Source: Hemibagrus wyckioides (taxonomy: Eukaryota; Chordata; Actinopteri; Siluriformes; Bagridae). Taken from it: DNA of 64,000 nt. Below the pieces are notes generated by a model. It had not been told where the DNA came from. It saw only the letters and a list, made by a program, of their open reading frames with translations, and did not search any database. A program made the position numbers and the translations under genes. The DNA lies in contig NC_080719.1 of assembly GCF_019097595.1 (NCBI RefSeq), positions 16,575,501 to 16,639,500 on the forward strand, in the 5' to 3' direction. Of this stretch, positions 46,828 to 58,895 are shown piece by piece. How positions within the stretch are numbered: the stretch's first letter is position 1; the number at the start of each line of letters is the position of its first letter.

Positions 46828-49800
46828 TCAGACTCTGCGCAGGAAGTTGATCTTGAGTGCTTCAGGGATGTGCAGCTGCTCTGCGCTGATTGGTGAAGGC
46901 AGTGTGTGTGGGAAGGTGACGGGGAAAACCCTCCTGATGTCCAGCAGCAGTGCTGTGGTGTTTCCATCTGCACGCCCCTTCAACAGGCCCTGGTGAACCC
47001 CATTGACACAAACTTAGCATCTTTCAATGAGCACACACTCTTCATATATATTGATCACTCTTTTACTTATCAGCAATCTTACATGACATGATGTCTTCTC
47101 TACAATGGTGTGTTTCTTAAATACATATTCCAGCTTGTTTGCTGAATAACTCATGCATTTTTTACCTGAACAGTGCGAATGAATCTGAGCGTGACTCTCT
47201 CTTCAGCATCACTCTGTGGGCTGTACTGTGATAAAAGCTTCACAACCTGCAAAACAACATATTTCTATTCGCATGCAACACATTTACACGTTTCCCTTCA
47301 TTATATTTAATCCAGGTACCCCACCTGCTGGCTGGAAAGAGTATTGCAGGTGTTAACTATGGCCTGTGCGTCAGCCTCTGTTTTCTTGGTCATTTGGAGG
47401 AGCTGTGCTGCCTGGATGAGGGGCTCCAGGGTGGCTGCAGCGCCCCCTGTGTGCAGCCCACGACTCCTCAGCCACTCCTCCAGCAAACTCACATTATAGC
47501 TGAGGAAGAACAGTAAAAAAAAAATATATATATATTATAAAACTGTTATATGAAAATATACGAATATGCAGTATCTCAAACACTTATGTCAATACTTTTA
47601 TCATTTTTTAAGTGACTAAACATCGTTTATGTCTGAAGCTGTTATGAGAATACTCTTTCTCACTATAAACTCACATTTGGTTTTCTTTTTTATAATTTAT
47701 CTCTAGTCTACATATTATGGGTTTTCAGTGTTAAAGATTGCTGACCGAATCAGCAGCCCACGGTTCCAGCAGCACATGTCTTTGCGCAGCATCAGGCTGT
47801 TGAGTGAGCAGGCCGCGAGTAGGTGTGTGAGCTGGCGGAAAGCCTGTTCGAGCAGAGTGGAGGGAAGCTCCTGTCGCACCAGTGCAGTGTACAGAGCTCC
47901 CAGCTCCTTCAGGACAGTCGGCATGCTGGTTCCATCCGGAGAGCCTGCAGACCGTGGGTCTGAACCCGCACGCTTACGAGAGGTGACCAGCTTCACCACA
48001 GCTCCAGACAGACCTGGGATGGTCTCACTCTCCAACATGGCTGGGACTGAAGCGAAGCAATGCATTTTTGAAACCAAATCAGAAAATGCCTCAGAATAAC
48101 AGCCGAGTCATAGTATCACTCATCATTCATTATTTAACATTATAGCAAAGTGATTAAATGTGTGTATTTTTTTAATGTAATGTGTATCTCCAGTGTCAGC
48201 AGTTTTCTGCCCTGGGAAAGTTTTTAGGACATCTTATCAACATCATGAGAGAAAAGAAGGCTGGTGAGAAAATGACTGCTATAACGTGTCACTTCTGTTC
48301 CACAATATTCTTTTTCATTCACTGATCAATTAAAAAATGTCATCGTCATATAATAGTATACGAATGAAAAAAAGACAAGGATGTGTTGTAACCAAAAAAT
48401 CATCAACTTGAGGAGCAAGCAGTAACACACTGGGCCACACCACAGCACCCTGTCTTTGATTATTTTCCTATAACAGCACACCCCATGGTGTTTAAATCCT
48501 TACCTGTTCCTATATTATAGCACTGTCTATGGGACAAATAATAGTTCTGTATGCAGTGAGGCGCTATAATGAGAGAACTGTACCGATGATGGGCTGCAGG
48601 CGGCTCTCAGAGATGGAGAGGAGCTGCTGGTACGCCTGAATACACACATCACCCAGCATCCGTACCTGCTCCTTCAGCTCCACCTGCAATGGGAGCACAT
48701 CCTCTCCTCTCCATGCTTCCTATTCAACCAAAAAAAAATAATTATGTTTAATAGTTTAACGTTTAAGACACTTAACACAGTAATAATTATGACTTAGCAG
48801 TAGAGAGGATGCTCTGCATGTGTAACATACAAATTATTACCACAGAAAAGTATTTTTAAAACGTGATCTTGCAGTAAAAAAGGAACATAATAAAAGCAAC
48901 TAATATTAGCTAATACAGTGAATATTAACTAATGCTACTAATACTATAAAACTAACTAATAATAGAAAACTGAGGGGAGTTTTTGGGTCAGATATGGGGG
49001 GAGGTTATTTAGCTTAGTGTTTAAGGATTTGGACCAATGATTGGAAGTTTGTGATTTTGAATCCCAGGTCCACCAAGCTGCCACTGCTGGGCCCTTGAGC
49101 AAGGCCCTTAACTCGCAATTGCTCAGTTGCATAAAATGTAAGTCTGGATAAGAGCATGTGTCAAATGCCAGAAATGTAAATATATTTATTTTTGTAGAAC
49201 ATAAGTAAATGCTTTAGTAAATGTTCTCATGTGTCCAACTCAGACCTGTACTATTACAGTATAACTATTGTAGCTTTAGATTTCTATTGTATATAATCTT
49301 GTCCTTAAGCTTCAGGATGTTTGGAGTAAAAGGGGGTTTCCCTCTCAGCTCTAGGACACATGTCAGAATTCCTGTTTTTGGTCTACTCAGTAGATAAAGA
49401 TTAGGTTGTGAAACTGATAGAGTTTCATCCATCCATCCATCCATCCATCCATTGTCTATACCCGCTTCATTCCTAATTAGGGTCATGGGGGTCTGCTGGA
49501 GCCTATCCCAGCACACATTGGGCAAAAGGCAGGGGTACACCCTGGACAGGTCACCAGTCCATCGCAGGGCCTGGAGTTGAACTATTAGTTGAAAATTTTG
49601 CTTTGTCATGCGCTATATTACTCCAGTTAATGCTGACAACGAAATAGCTTAGACTGTACTCGTCAGCACATGGAGAAAAGCGAGCAGCTGGGACCTGTGT
49701 GGGTGAATGCTGGGTGAGCAGGTCTTTGAGCAGGTAAGCGTTCTTCAGCCACAGAGCCGTCATATCCAAATCACCACTGTGCTTCTAAAGCAGGAAACAA

Positions 49801-50323
49801 AAATAAAGTCTACATAAGTCTGCATATAGTTCTGCTTCATCATCATCATCTGTATGAACTTTTTAAATCCTCATGTACCTTGACTGACATCCCCCATAAG
49901 ACCCCCAAAGCCTAGTACTGGTACTACCATGAAGTAATAAATATAAAAGTTTGATAGAAAGTATGACAAAGATAAAGAAATCCTACATAACTAGCAGCAT
50001 CACAGCTTAATATCAGTTTAGCATATTGATTGGATTTACATATTTAATATCTGGGGGAGTTCGTAACCAAACTAATTATTGGCAAAGTGTGTTTATGACT
50101 TACTTTTAGGGCTGCTTTGATGGCAGTCACTGTGGCAGTACAGAGGCCTCGGGCTCGGGTCTCGTCCCTGCTGCAGTCCGCCTGGCGCACACACAGAAAC
50201 AGGAGCTTTGCTGCTAGTCCAGGTGCCAGAGACAGAGCAACATCCACTCGTACATCTAGGGAAAAAAACACAACACTGAGGCATTTGGTAATGACAAAGG
50301 TAGTAGTACTGATACTGGATTCA

Positions 50324-50354
<31 letters not shown>

Positions 50355-50895
50355 AGTCTGTGTGCATTCAGGGCCCAACCAGAATATAATTTATCACTAT
50401 TAGGGTTGTAAAGTCTTTCGAAATGTTCTAGAAGAAAGCTGCTTTCATAAACGTGATACTATTTTGAACAACCATCAGCACTAATAGACACTAATCACTG
50501 AAGTGTTTGAAGACAGTTATAAAACTCACAATTTTGAGATGATAGAGTGTGACCTTAAACAGGTGTGCCATTCAGAAGCAGGAGATTTTGTGAGTTTAAT
50601 GAAAAACCTAAAAATGTGGTCTGTTTCTTGACCATGTGAAGTATTTCAGCTGCCCTTTTAGCTTCTTAAAATCAGCACCAGGCTAAAGGTATTCAGGCAT
50701 GTATGTAGTGTAAGAACCGTACTGCAGACAGACTGTGATTGGTATCTGAGTGTGTATCTGTTGTGTATGTACCTGTAATGAGGTTTTTTATCAGTTTGCT
50801 CTCATCTCTCTTCCTACACTCCAGTAGTCCGGTCAGAGCCGGGCTCGAGTGTTGTAGTGAATTCACAGTATTCTGAGATGCAGACATGGTTAGAC
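46828..50895 (-). CDS. myo5b-like: myosin V globular tail (dilute domain)
   Basis: Exons in transcription order: 50773-50895, 50104-50255, 49695-49784, 48584-48719, 47746-48046, 47325-47499, 47166-47246, 46828-46989. The dilute signature is clear in [71 protein letters not shown] and the end INFLRRV. The N-terminal half of the domain is much more diverged than the C-terminal half. The stop is TGA. Confidence 0.9.
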
Positions 50896-53800
50896 CTGAG
50901 GAGAACCAAGTTATAGTGTCACAGTTAAACTGTGTGTTTTAAGTGTGTATGTGTCTTTCATTTATATCTGACAGACCTGCATAAGAAAGAATTCTTCTGA
51001 GTGTCACTGTGTGTTTCAGATCCTTTAGTTCCCTCCTCAGCCTGCAGCACTCCTGTTCCCGAATCTCCAGCTGCTCCATTAACTCCTAAACACACACATA
51101 TAGTCATCAAGCTTAAACAGTAGGGATTAGTGGAGACGAGCCAGAGAGATGCTGGAGAAACGATGCTGTGTGTGAAACTGATGCAGATGTTTACCTTCAG
51201 CTCTTGGTTAACTGGAGCATCTCTAGCGTGGGCTTCCTGAAGCTGCTGAGTGAGTGCAGTTTTCTCCTGCTCCTGCTCAGCTCTTTGAGCCAGCAACTGC
51301 CTCTCCAGAAACCTGTAGCAATGTTAAATAATGATATGTAATGATAGTAATAATGATATGTATTAGAAAATTCTAAATAGTCAGCATTTAATAATAAAAT
51401 AAATATTCAGTGTAGGAGAAGAAACTGACTTGTTGGCCACCCTGACAGCATTGTAAGCATGTTGAAGGTCCTCTGCTTCCATTTTTTCTCCTGTGTCCTT
51501 TGAGACTCCCAAATCCTCCATTAATGCATTCTACACCCAAAACAGTACAGTATTCAAAGCATTTCAAAATGAATCTGAATGTTTGCAATTTTCTCAGGTA
51601 GACCTACCACATCGGTGCACTTTGTGGGCCAGTTTACTGAATGTAGCCAATTTATTGTTATACAGAGTGTCAGCTCTCATATATACCATACACCGCCTAG
51701 GCATAACATTATGACCACCTTCCGTAATATTGTGTTGGTCCCCCCTTTGTTGTCAAAACAGCCTGGACCGTTTCCATTTCCTTTCTGTTCTAAATCATCA
51801 TGGAATTTTCCATAGGAAAAAGTGGATTTTTCCATGTGATCCTCCAAAGCTCAAGACCACTGTTGGGCCTTTGGGCATGATTTTAAACCCTCAACTATTG
51901 AGCACTATCATGCTTTACTTAATTTTAAGACTTTTTAGATACAAAAGTCTAAAAACAAAATAAATTTAAATAAGAATAAGAGGACAGGTTTGCTTTTGAA
52001 ACTGGTTATTTCAAGCTTTCTTCCTCATGTCAGATCTATAAAACTGCTTTTGTTAAAAGTTCTATATAAATAAATTGAATTGAAAAAATGAACAGTGATG
52101 CTGTGGTCACAAACTGACCCGGGAAGAGCATCAGAGGAAGTTCTTCACACAAAACAGGTGGACCAACAAAGCAGGCATTTCTTATAATATGGCCAGTAAA
52201 TATACATATTAATTAAAACCCACAGAAACACTGTTATATCAGACATCAGCACTATACACTCAACTAAGTGTCACTGCAGGCTGACGAAATGGGTATAAAA
52301 GATGTAAATAAACAAATCTCATACCTGGGATCGTGATTGGACTAGCTTGATGTGAAAGGATCAATTTAGTTAAATAAAAACATGGAGCTGAGAATGGTTT
52401 TACCAAAGGTGCCTCTGTGCTGCCGGGCCTCTTGTCAAAAGGTGAGGTGACGCTGATCCTCCTGCTCTCCTCATAAGAGGAAAAGTCAGGGGAGCTGCCA
52501 AAGGATGGAGAGATGGGAGAAACAGGGTCCACAGAAATACTCTGAGTGGAATCAGTTCTTCTGTGTCCAGACCAACGCTGCAGCAGTACAGAGACATGCA
52601 TGAAAATCAGCTTTCATACAAAGAATAATGGAGAATCTCAGATTGAGCAAAGTACAAATTTCACCTAAACAACTTAGACACTTATTCTCAGAGGAGAAAC
52701 AACACTGCAGCAGAATTCTTTTTATTTAAAATGCATTTTACAACTTTTCACAACTTCATCCATTATATTGCCAAAGGTTTTGGGACACTCCTCCAAATCA
52801 TTGAATTCAGGTGTTGTTTTTCAGGGTTTTTTGCTTGGCCCCTTGGCCTAGCTCCAGTGAAAGGAACTCTTAATGCTTCAGCATACCAAGACATTTTGGA
52901 CAATTTCCTGCTCCCAACTTTGTGGGAACAGTTTGTGGATGACCCCTTCCTGTTCCAACATGACTGAACACCAGTGCTCGCCCTTTGCAGCTGTAACAGC
53001 TTCAACCCTCTTCTGGGAAGGCTTTAACCAAGGTTTAGGAGAATTTTTGACCATTCCACTAGAAGAGCATTTGTGAGGTCAGTCACTGATGAAGGCCTGG
53101 CTCGCAGTTCCGCTTTAATTCATACCAAAAGTGTTCTGTGGGGTTAAGATCAGGACTCTGTGAAGTTCCTCCACACCAAACTCCCTCATCCATGTCTTTA
53201 TGGACCTTGCTTTGTGCACTGGTGTGCAGTCATGTTGGAACAGGAAGGGGTCATCCCCAAACTGTTCCCACAAAGTTGGGAGCATGAAATTGTCCAAAAT
53301 GCCTTGGTATCCTGAAGCATTAAGAGTTCCTTTCACTGGAACTAAGCGGCCGAGCCCAACCCCTGAAAAACAACACCTGAATTCGATGATTTGGAGGGGT
53401 GTCCCAAAACTTTTGACAATAACTTTCTGTCTGTCTGTAGTAACAGTACCTCAGCAGTAGAGAGCATGCTCATGTCTCTCAGGTTGTCATATCTCTGTTC
53501 TAAGCGAGTAAACTCCCTCAGCAAACCCTGATACCTCCTCCTCTCCTCCTCCAGCTCCGCCTGTACTGCTTCTCCAGCCTGTGAGACCTGTTGCTGTCTG
53601 CTCTCTAACATACACACACACACACACACACACACACGCAAACAGAGTCACACACAAACAGAGTCACACACAAACAGAGTCACAACACTGAGGATGTTGG
53701 CTTTCATTTCCAGAATAGTAAACATGGCCTGTGTGCTCGTCAGTCCCAGTTGCTGAAGCATTTAAGATTCAGAACAAACCAAAAAAAAAGATCAAGGAGT

Positions 53801-56800
53801 GTTGATGTAAAATAAAGAGGCCACTAAACCACCGAATACTCTGTTACCTTCTTGAATTTTCTCCTGCTCAGATAAACGAGTGGTCAGATCATCTCTTTCC
53901 TTTTCCAAAGAGTCCCTCTCTACTTTTAAAGCTTCCACTTCCTACAGGAACAAGAAAAAACAGCAAAAGAGATACATATGACATACTGAGAGAAAGATGC
54001 AGCATGTAAAGAGATAAGCATGGAAGCTGAGACTGAGACTGAGGTTAATTAGACAGTTCTTCATCAGACTCATGGCAGGTGCTGAGATGTAGTGGACACA
54101 CAGACCTGTGTGAGCCTGTGAATCTCCTGAGCTGCTCGCTCTTCAGCTCTCCTCCTCTCCTCCTCCTGTTTGGCGGTGACAGAGGGAACAGCTTGGCTCT
54201 GCTCCTGTAGCTGCTGCTGTAGTTTGAGTAGAGTTGAGCGCAGCTGCTCCACCTCTGTGTTGTGAGATTCGCGTTCAGCATGGAGAGATTCACGAAGAGA
54301 TGCACTTTCTCTGGCCTGAGATGCAACACACACATTAAGAGAATTGTTATGACCTGTGGTCTGAGTCTTTAACATGTAAAATGAGAAGACGATTATCAGC
54401 AGGATTGGACTGCCAGCTCCAGAATTATTGGCACTCTTTAAGACAATAGGTTAGTCAATTGCACAACTCAGGTAATGTGTTTTTATTACCAAGAAAAAGG
54501 TTAAAATAGTTAAAAGATGAAAACTGTAAAATTGTTGCATTAACATTTGAATTAGATAAAATTTGTTTGGGGTTGTTAAGTTTTAACTTAAAATATGGTG
54601 ACAGATCAGTGGTGCTTTGCAACCGGTGGTCCATAAAAGATAGTAATATCATAAATTTCATAAAGTATCAGCGCATTTAGCCTAGAAAACTGATTGCCTC
54701 TGCTAAGAGGTTCAAACTTTGCCATAGATGAACCATTTCAAGAAAATGACCTAATCGCATGTCCAAACCAACAGAGAAATTTTTCATAATGGCAATCAGT
54801 GGAATTTAATGGAAACGTTCTAACTGTTTTAGACTTTAAATTGCAAATAAGAGTTCTAATAATTCAGAAACCAGTATTTTGCAGGAAAATCTCCTCCCTC
54901 ACCTGCTGGTCAACACGCAGCTGAAGTTGCATGAGTTTGACCTCCATGCCCTTATTGAGCTCTCTGTACCTCTCCACAGAGCGAGCCTCTGCTCGCAGCT
55001 TGCGTAACTCCACCCGTGCAGCTCTCCTCCGCACACAGCACTGCATCAGCACCACTGCAGCTCTAACGCGCCTGAACCAACGTCGAGCAAGCCAGCATCG
55101 CACCCAGGCCTGCAGACAAACTGCTGCTCTCTCCATCAATACCTACAGCCACAGCGATAAACATACACCACTTATGATTTATTATGCAAACATATGCACA
55201 AGGAAGAGATCATGATCTCAACAAATCTAATCATGTAATTAAAGGCAGTGTATCAATATGGATCTGTAGAAAACACTTTACCAGTCTGTATGCACGGCGA
55301 GCGTGCATGCCTCTAGCAAAGGCCTGGATAGTTACTGTGGCCTTTCTTGCAGTAAGGTAGCGCTGTCTTACTATTACCATACGGTATGTTTTCTGAATGA
55401 CCAGCGCAGCCCGCGTGTACCTCAGCATCCAAGCCAATCTAACATTAGAGAACATCACATTAACAAACAATATTAAAGCACAAGACAGTGAAGTGAAAGC
55501 AAAACAAGAGAATAGGCTGGAGAAGTGGCTGACATTTCCATCAGTCAGATCTGAGGGATTCGAGGGATTTTGCTTTTAGCAAGTTATGTCTTGCTTAGCA
55601 AATTTCAGAAAGATGTGTATATAGTATAAAAGCTTAGGACTTGAATTTAGTTGCATAAACCAGATAAAAGTTAGATGCATGATTTATGGTAAGAATATTT
55701 AAGATTTTCATGAAAATAACATGAGCTGCACCTCAGCCTGTGATGTCACTGGTTTTTGGTTTTTAGTGCTAAAACTAGACTCAGCTTGTCTGAGGTGAAA
55801 GACACAGAATGTTTCAAGATTGTCAGTCACCTGCGGGCCAGAGCTCCCCGGGTGTATCTCTGCAGAATCAAAGTTGCCCAGCGTAGCTGCAGGTATCGTC
55901 GGCGCTGGATCCAGCCTCTCATCCAGCTCTGGATCTTTACCCCTGCTGCCCGTAGCCTCTCAGCCCTCAGCTTCTCCAGCAAGGCAACCTGACCTGCCCG
56001 AAAGAATATTTTTGTCTTGCCAAAACAATACTGCTCAGGGTCAGGGATGAGGGCAGGAATTTTGTTTCGACAGGATGCCCGTAAATCTTCCTGAACAGAC
56101 AAGACTCGGAGGAGAACTCTGTAGCAACTGAAAAAGTCCTCATATGTCCACCTGGAGGAAAAAAAAGAAAATTTCCTTTCAAAAAAACTTTTTTTTGAAG
56201 ATCATGAATGTAGTTAGGATTTGACTAATGCATTGTTTGACATGGTAGTTTACATTTTGGCACACTGACTCACATTAATCAAATATATTAATCATATAAC
56301 ACACATATAGATATGTTTAGAGTGTTTTTACCTCAAAGCTAAAAAACTATCATTTTCTTTAACCATGCACAGCTGAGATGTGATCGAATTTAGCTTATCT
56401 ATGAAATTAGCTGCATATGAGAGGTTAGACTTTGCCTGGATGGGTAGCCTGCAGCACTGATGCGGATTGTCTCCAGCACACCGCAGGCCCGCAGCTGCTG
56501 TACTGCTCTTTTAGGATCAAACCTGAGACAGAGAGAGACAAAATACTCAAAATAGTACTCCAGATAAATCACTTGAAAACCAGAGACCGCTGTATACATA
56601 CAGGAAAGGCTGTTTGAGGTCGTTGGGTTTGATGCAGCGGACATAATGTGGGGTGGTGCTGTTCAGGGTGTCCATCAGGAGCTGCAGAGACTGGCGAAAC
56701 TGGAAGGCCACTGTCAGCTTATGCTCACGGTGAGCTCTTTTTCCTGCATGAATGCTCGCAGGCACAGACGAGGCAGAGAGAGAGTCCACTGTTGACCCCT

Positions 56801-58861
56801 GATTGAACAACTCAGCAACCAGCTCTGACTAAAGAGACAGAGTATGTTTATAGATCATTTTTTTCAGGTTTCACTTTTTCATAATGGGTGTAGAAAAAGC
56901 AAAGGAACATCTGTACCTGACTGGCTCGCATTATATTAATGGGCTCCTCAAATATTGTGTCACGATTCTTATCTAAAAACCCTTCACATTCATACTGGAC
57001 CTGGAAAGGGAAGTATGAATAGAAATATAAACAGAGTAAATGTAAAACACAGTACAAGAGAATAAAATTTGTAACTGATGTGTCTAACCATGTCAGCAAA
57101 GTGGAGCACAATAAAGGCAGCGTTGGACATGCGCGGCTTATGGAAGTAAGGGCTTCGGTTCAGGTGATGGTCGTAGAGTTTTCGTGCCCAGTTTTCATCT
57201 GAGCCTTTAGGAATCTTGTAACAGAATAACACCAGATTTCAGTAGAGTTCATATATACACTGATCACCCATAACATTATGAGCACTAACAGGTGAAGTGA
57301 ATAACACTGATTATCTCCTCATCATGGCTCCTGTTAGTGGGTGGGATATATTAGACAGCAAGTGAACATTTTGTCTTCAAAATTATGTTTTTTTAGAAGC
57401 AGGAAAAATGGGCAAGCGTAAGGATTTGAGTGAGTTTGACAAGGGCCAAATTGTGATGGCTAGACAACTGGATCAGAGCATCTCCAAAACTGCAGCTCTT
57501 GTGGGGTGTTCCCGGTCTGCAGTGGTCAGTATCTATCAAAAATGGTCCAAGGAAGGGAAAGTAGTGAACCGGTGTGAAGGCTGGACAGTGTGATCCGATC
57601 CAACAGACGAGCTACTGTTGCTCAAATTGCTGAAGAAGTTAATGCTGGTTCTGATAGAAAAGTGTCAGAATACACAGTGCATGACGGGTCAGGGCTGTTT
57701 TATCAGCAAAAGGGGGACCAACACAATATTAGGCAGGTGGTCATAATGTTATGCCTGGTCAGCGTATGTATAGAAGGAGAGAAAGAGAGAATTGTATTTA
57801 ATTAAAATGTTAATAAGTCTTTAAAAAAAAAAACCTGAATCACATAAAAAAGTGGGATCCAAAATTGTCCAAAATCCAAAATAGCCTGCCATCCTATAAC
57901 CTCTTTTAATCAAGGACTGGATGAGACCTGGAACACTCACTCTGCATTCCTCATCCAGCAGGTCCAGGAGACCCAGAGAGCCCTCAATAAGGGTGATGCA
58001 GGGCTGATTATCATTGAACTCAATACGGTTCCAGGGTAGCTCCTCTCGCTCGTACTCCTCCTGCTCCAACTGGAACACATGCTGAAAAAAAGACAGCAAG
58101 AGACAGCAATCACACACACACACACACACACATATCAGCAGTGAATTGTTGTCTAGAAAAAGAGAGATAAGCCAGTTAAGGAGAAAGCAGCCACTACTGT
58201 CCTTGTGAAATTAAAGCCAAAAACAGAACAGCTATTCTCATGCTGCATTTTTCAAATGCATAATAAATTAATTTTAAAATAATAAATTGTTATTAAATGA
58301 TTAATGCATTCTTTAAGCCTACAGACTCTCCTGAAAACATTATTTTTAGCATTTTCATACTAATATATTTCTAATTATCCCAGAATCTTTTTAGGTTTAA
58401 TTACCCTGGTGAACTGTTGCTGAAGTTTCTCGTTGGCATAATTAATGCAGAATTGTTCAAAACTGTTTCTATCAAAGGTCTCAAACCTGTAAAAAAAAAC
58501 AAAAAAAAACAAAAAACAACTGGCATAATAATCAGGAAAGATCAGGGACTGTGTATGAGTGAACTATCCTAAAGTTCCCAACGCACCCATAGATGTCCAG
58601 CACTCCTATAAAAGTCTTAGGCTGCTCTCTGTGAGCCCTTAGAGCTGAGTTCAGCCTCTGTACAGTCCAGGAGAACAGCTGCCCATACATATGTTTAGCC
58701 AGAGCGTCCCGTGCCTCATTAGCCTTCTGGGCTGACATAGGCTTTACCAGTAACTCTCTACCTACAGCTAGACGCTGATGACCTAACCAGTGGGCCATCT
58801 GAGGGCCTTCAACCCCCATTAGTTTGGAGAAGATCACCAAAGATCGGTCATCTGCCTGGCA

Positions 58862-58895
<34 letters not shown>

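Noticed and set aside
47728..48099. 123-codon plus-strand open frame
   Set aside because: It is the antisense shadow of the conserved myosin globular-tail exon 47746-48046.
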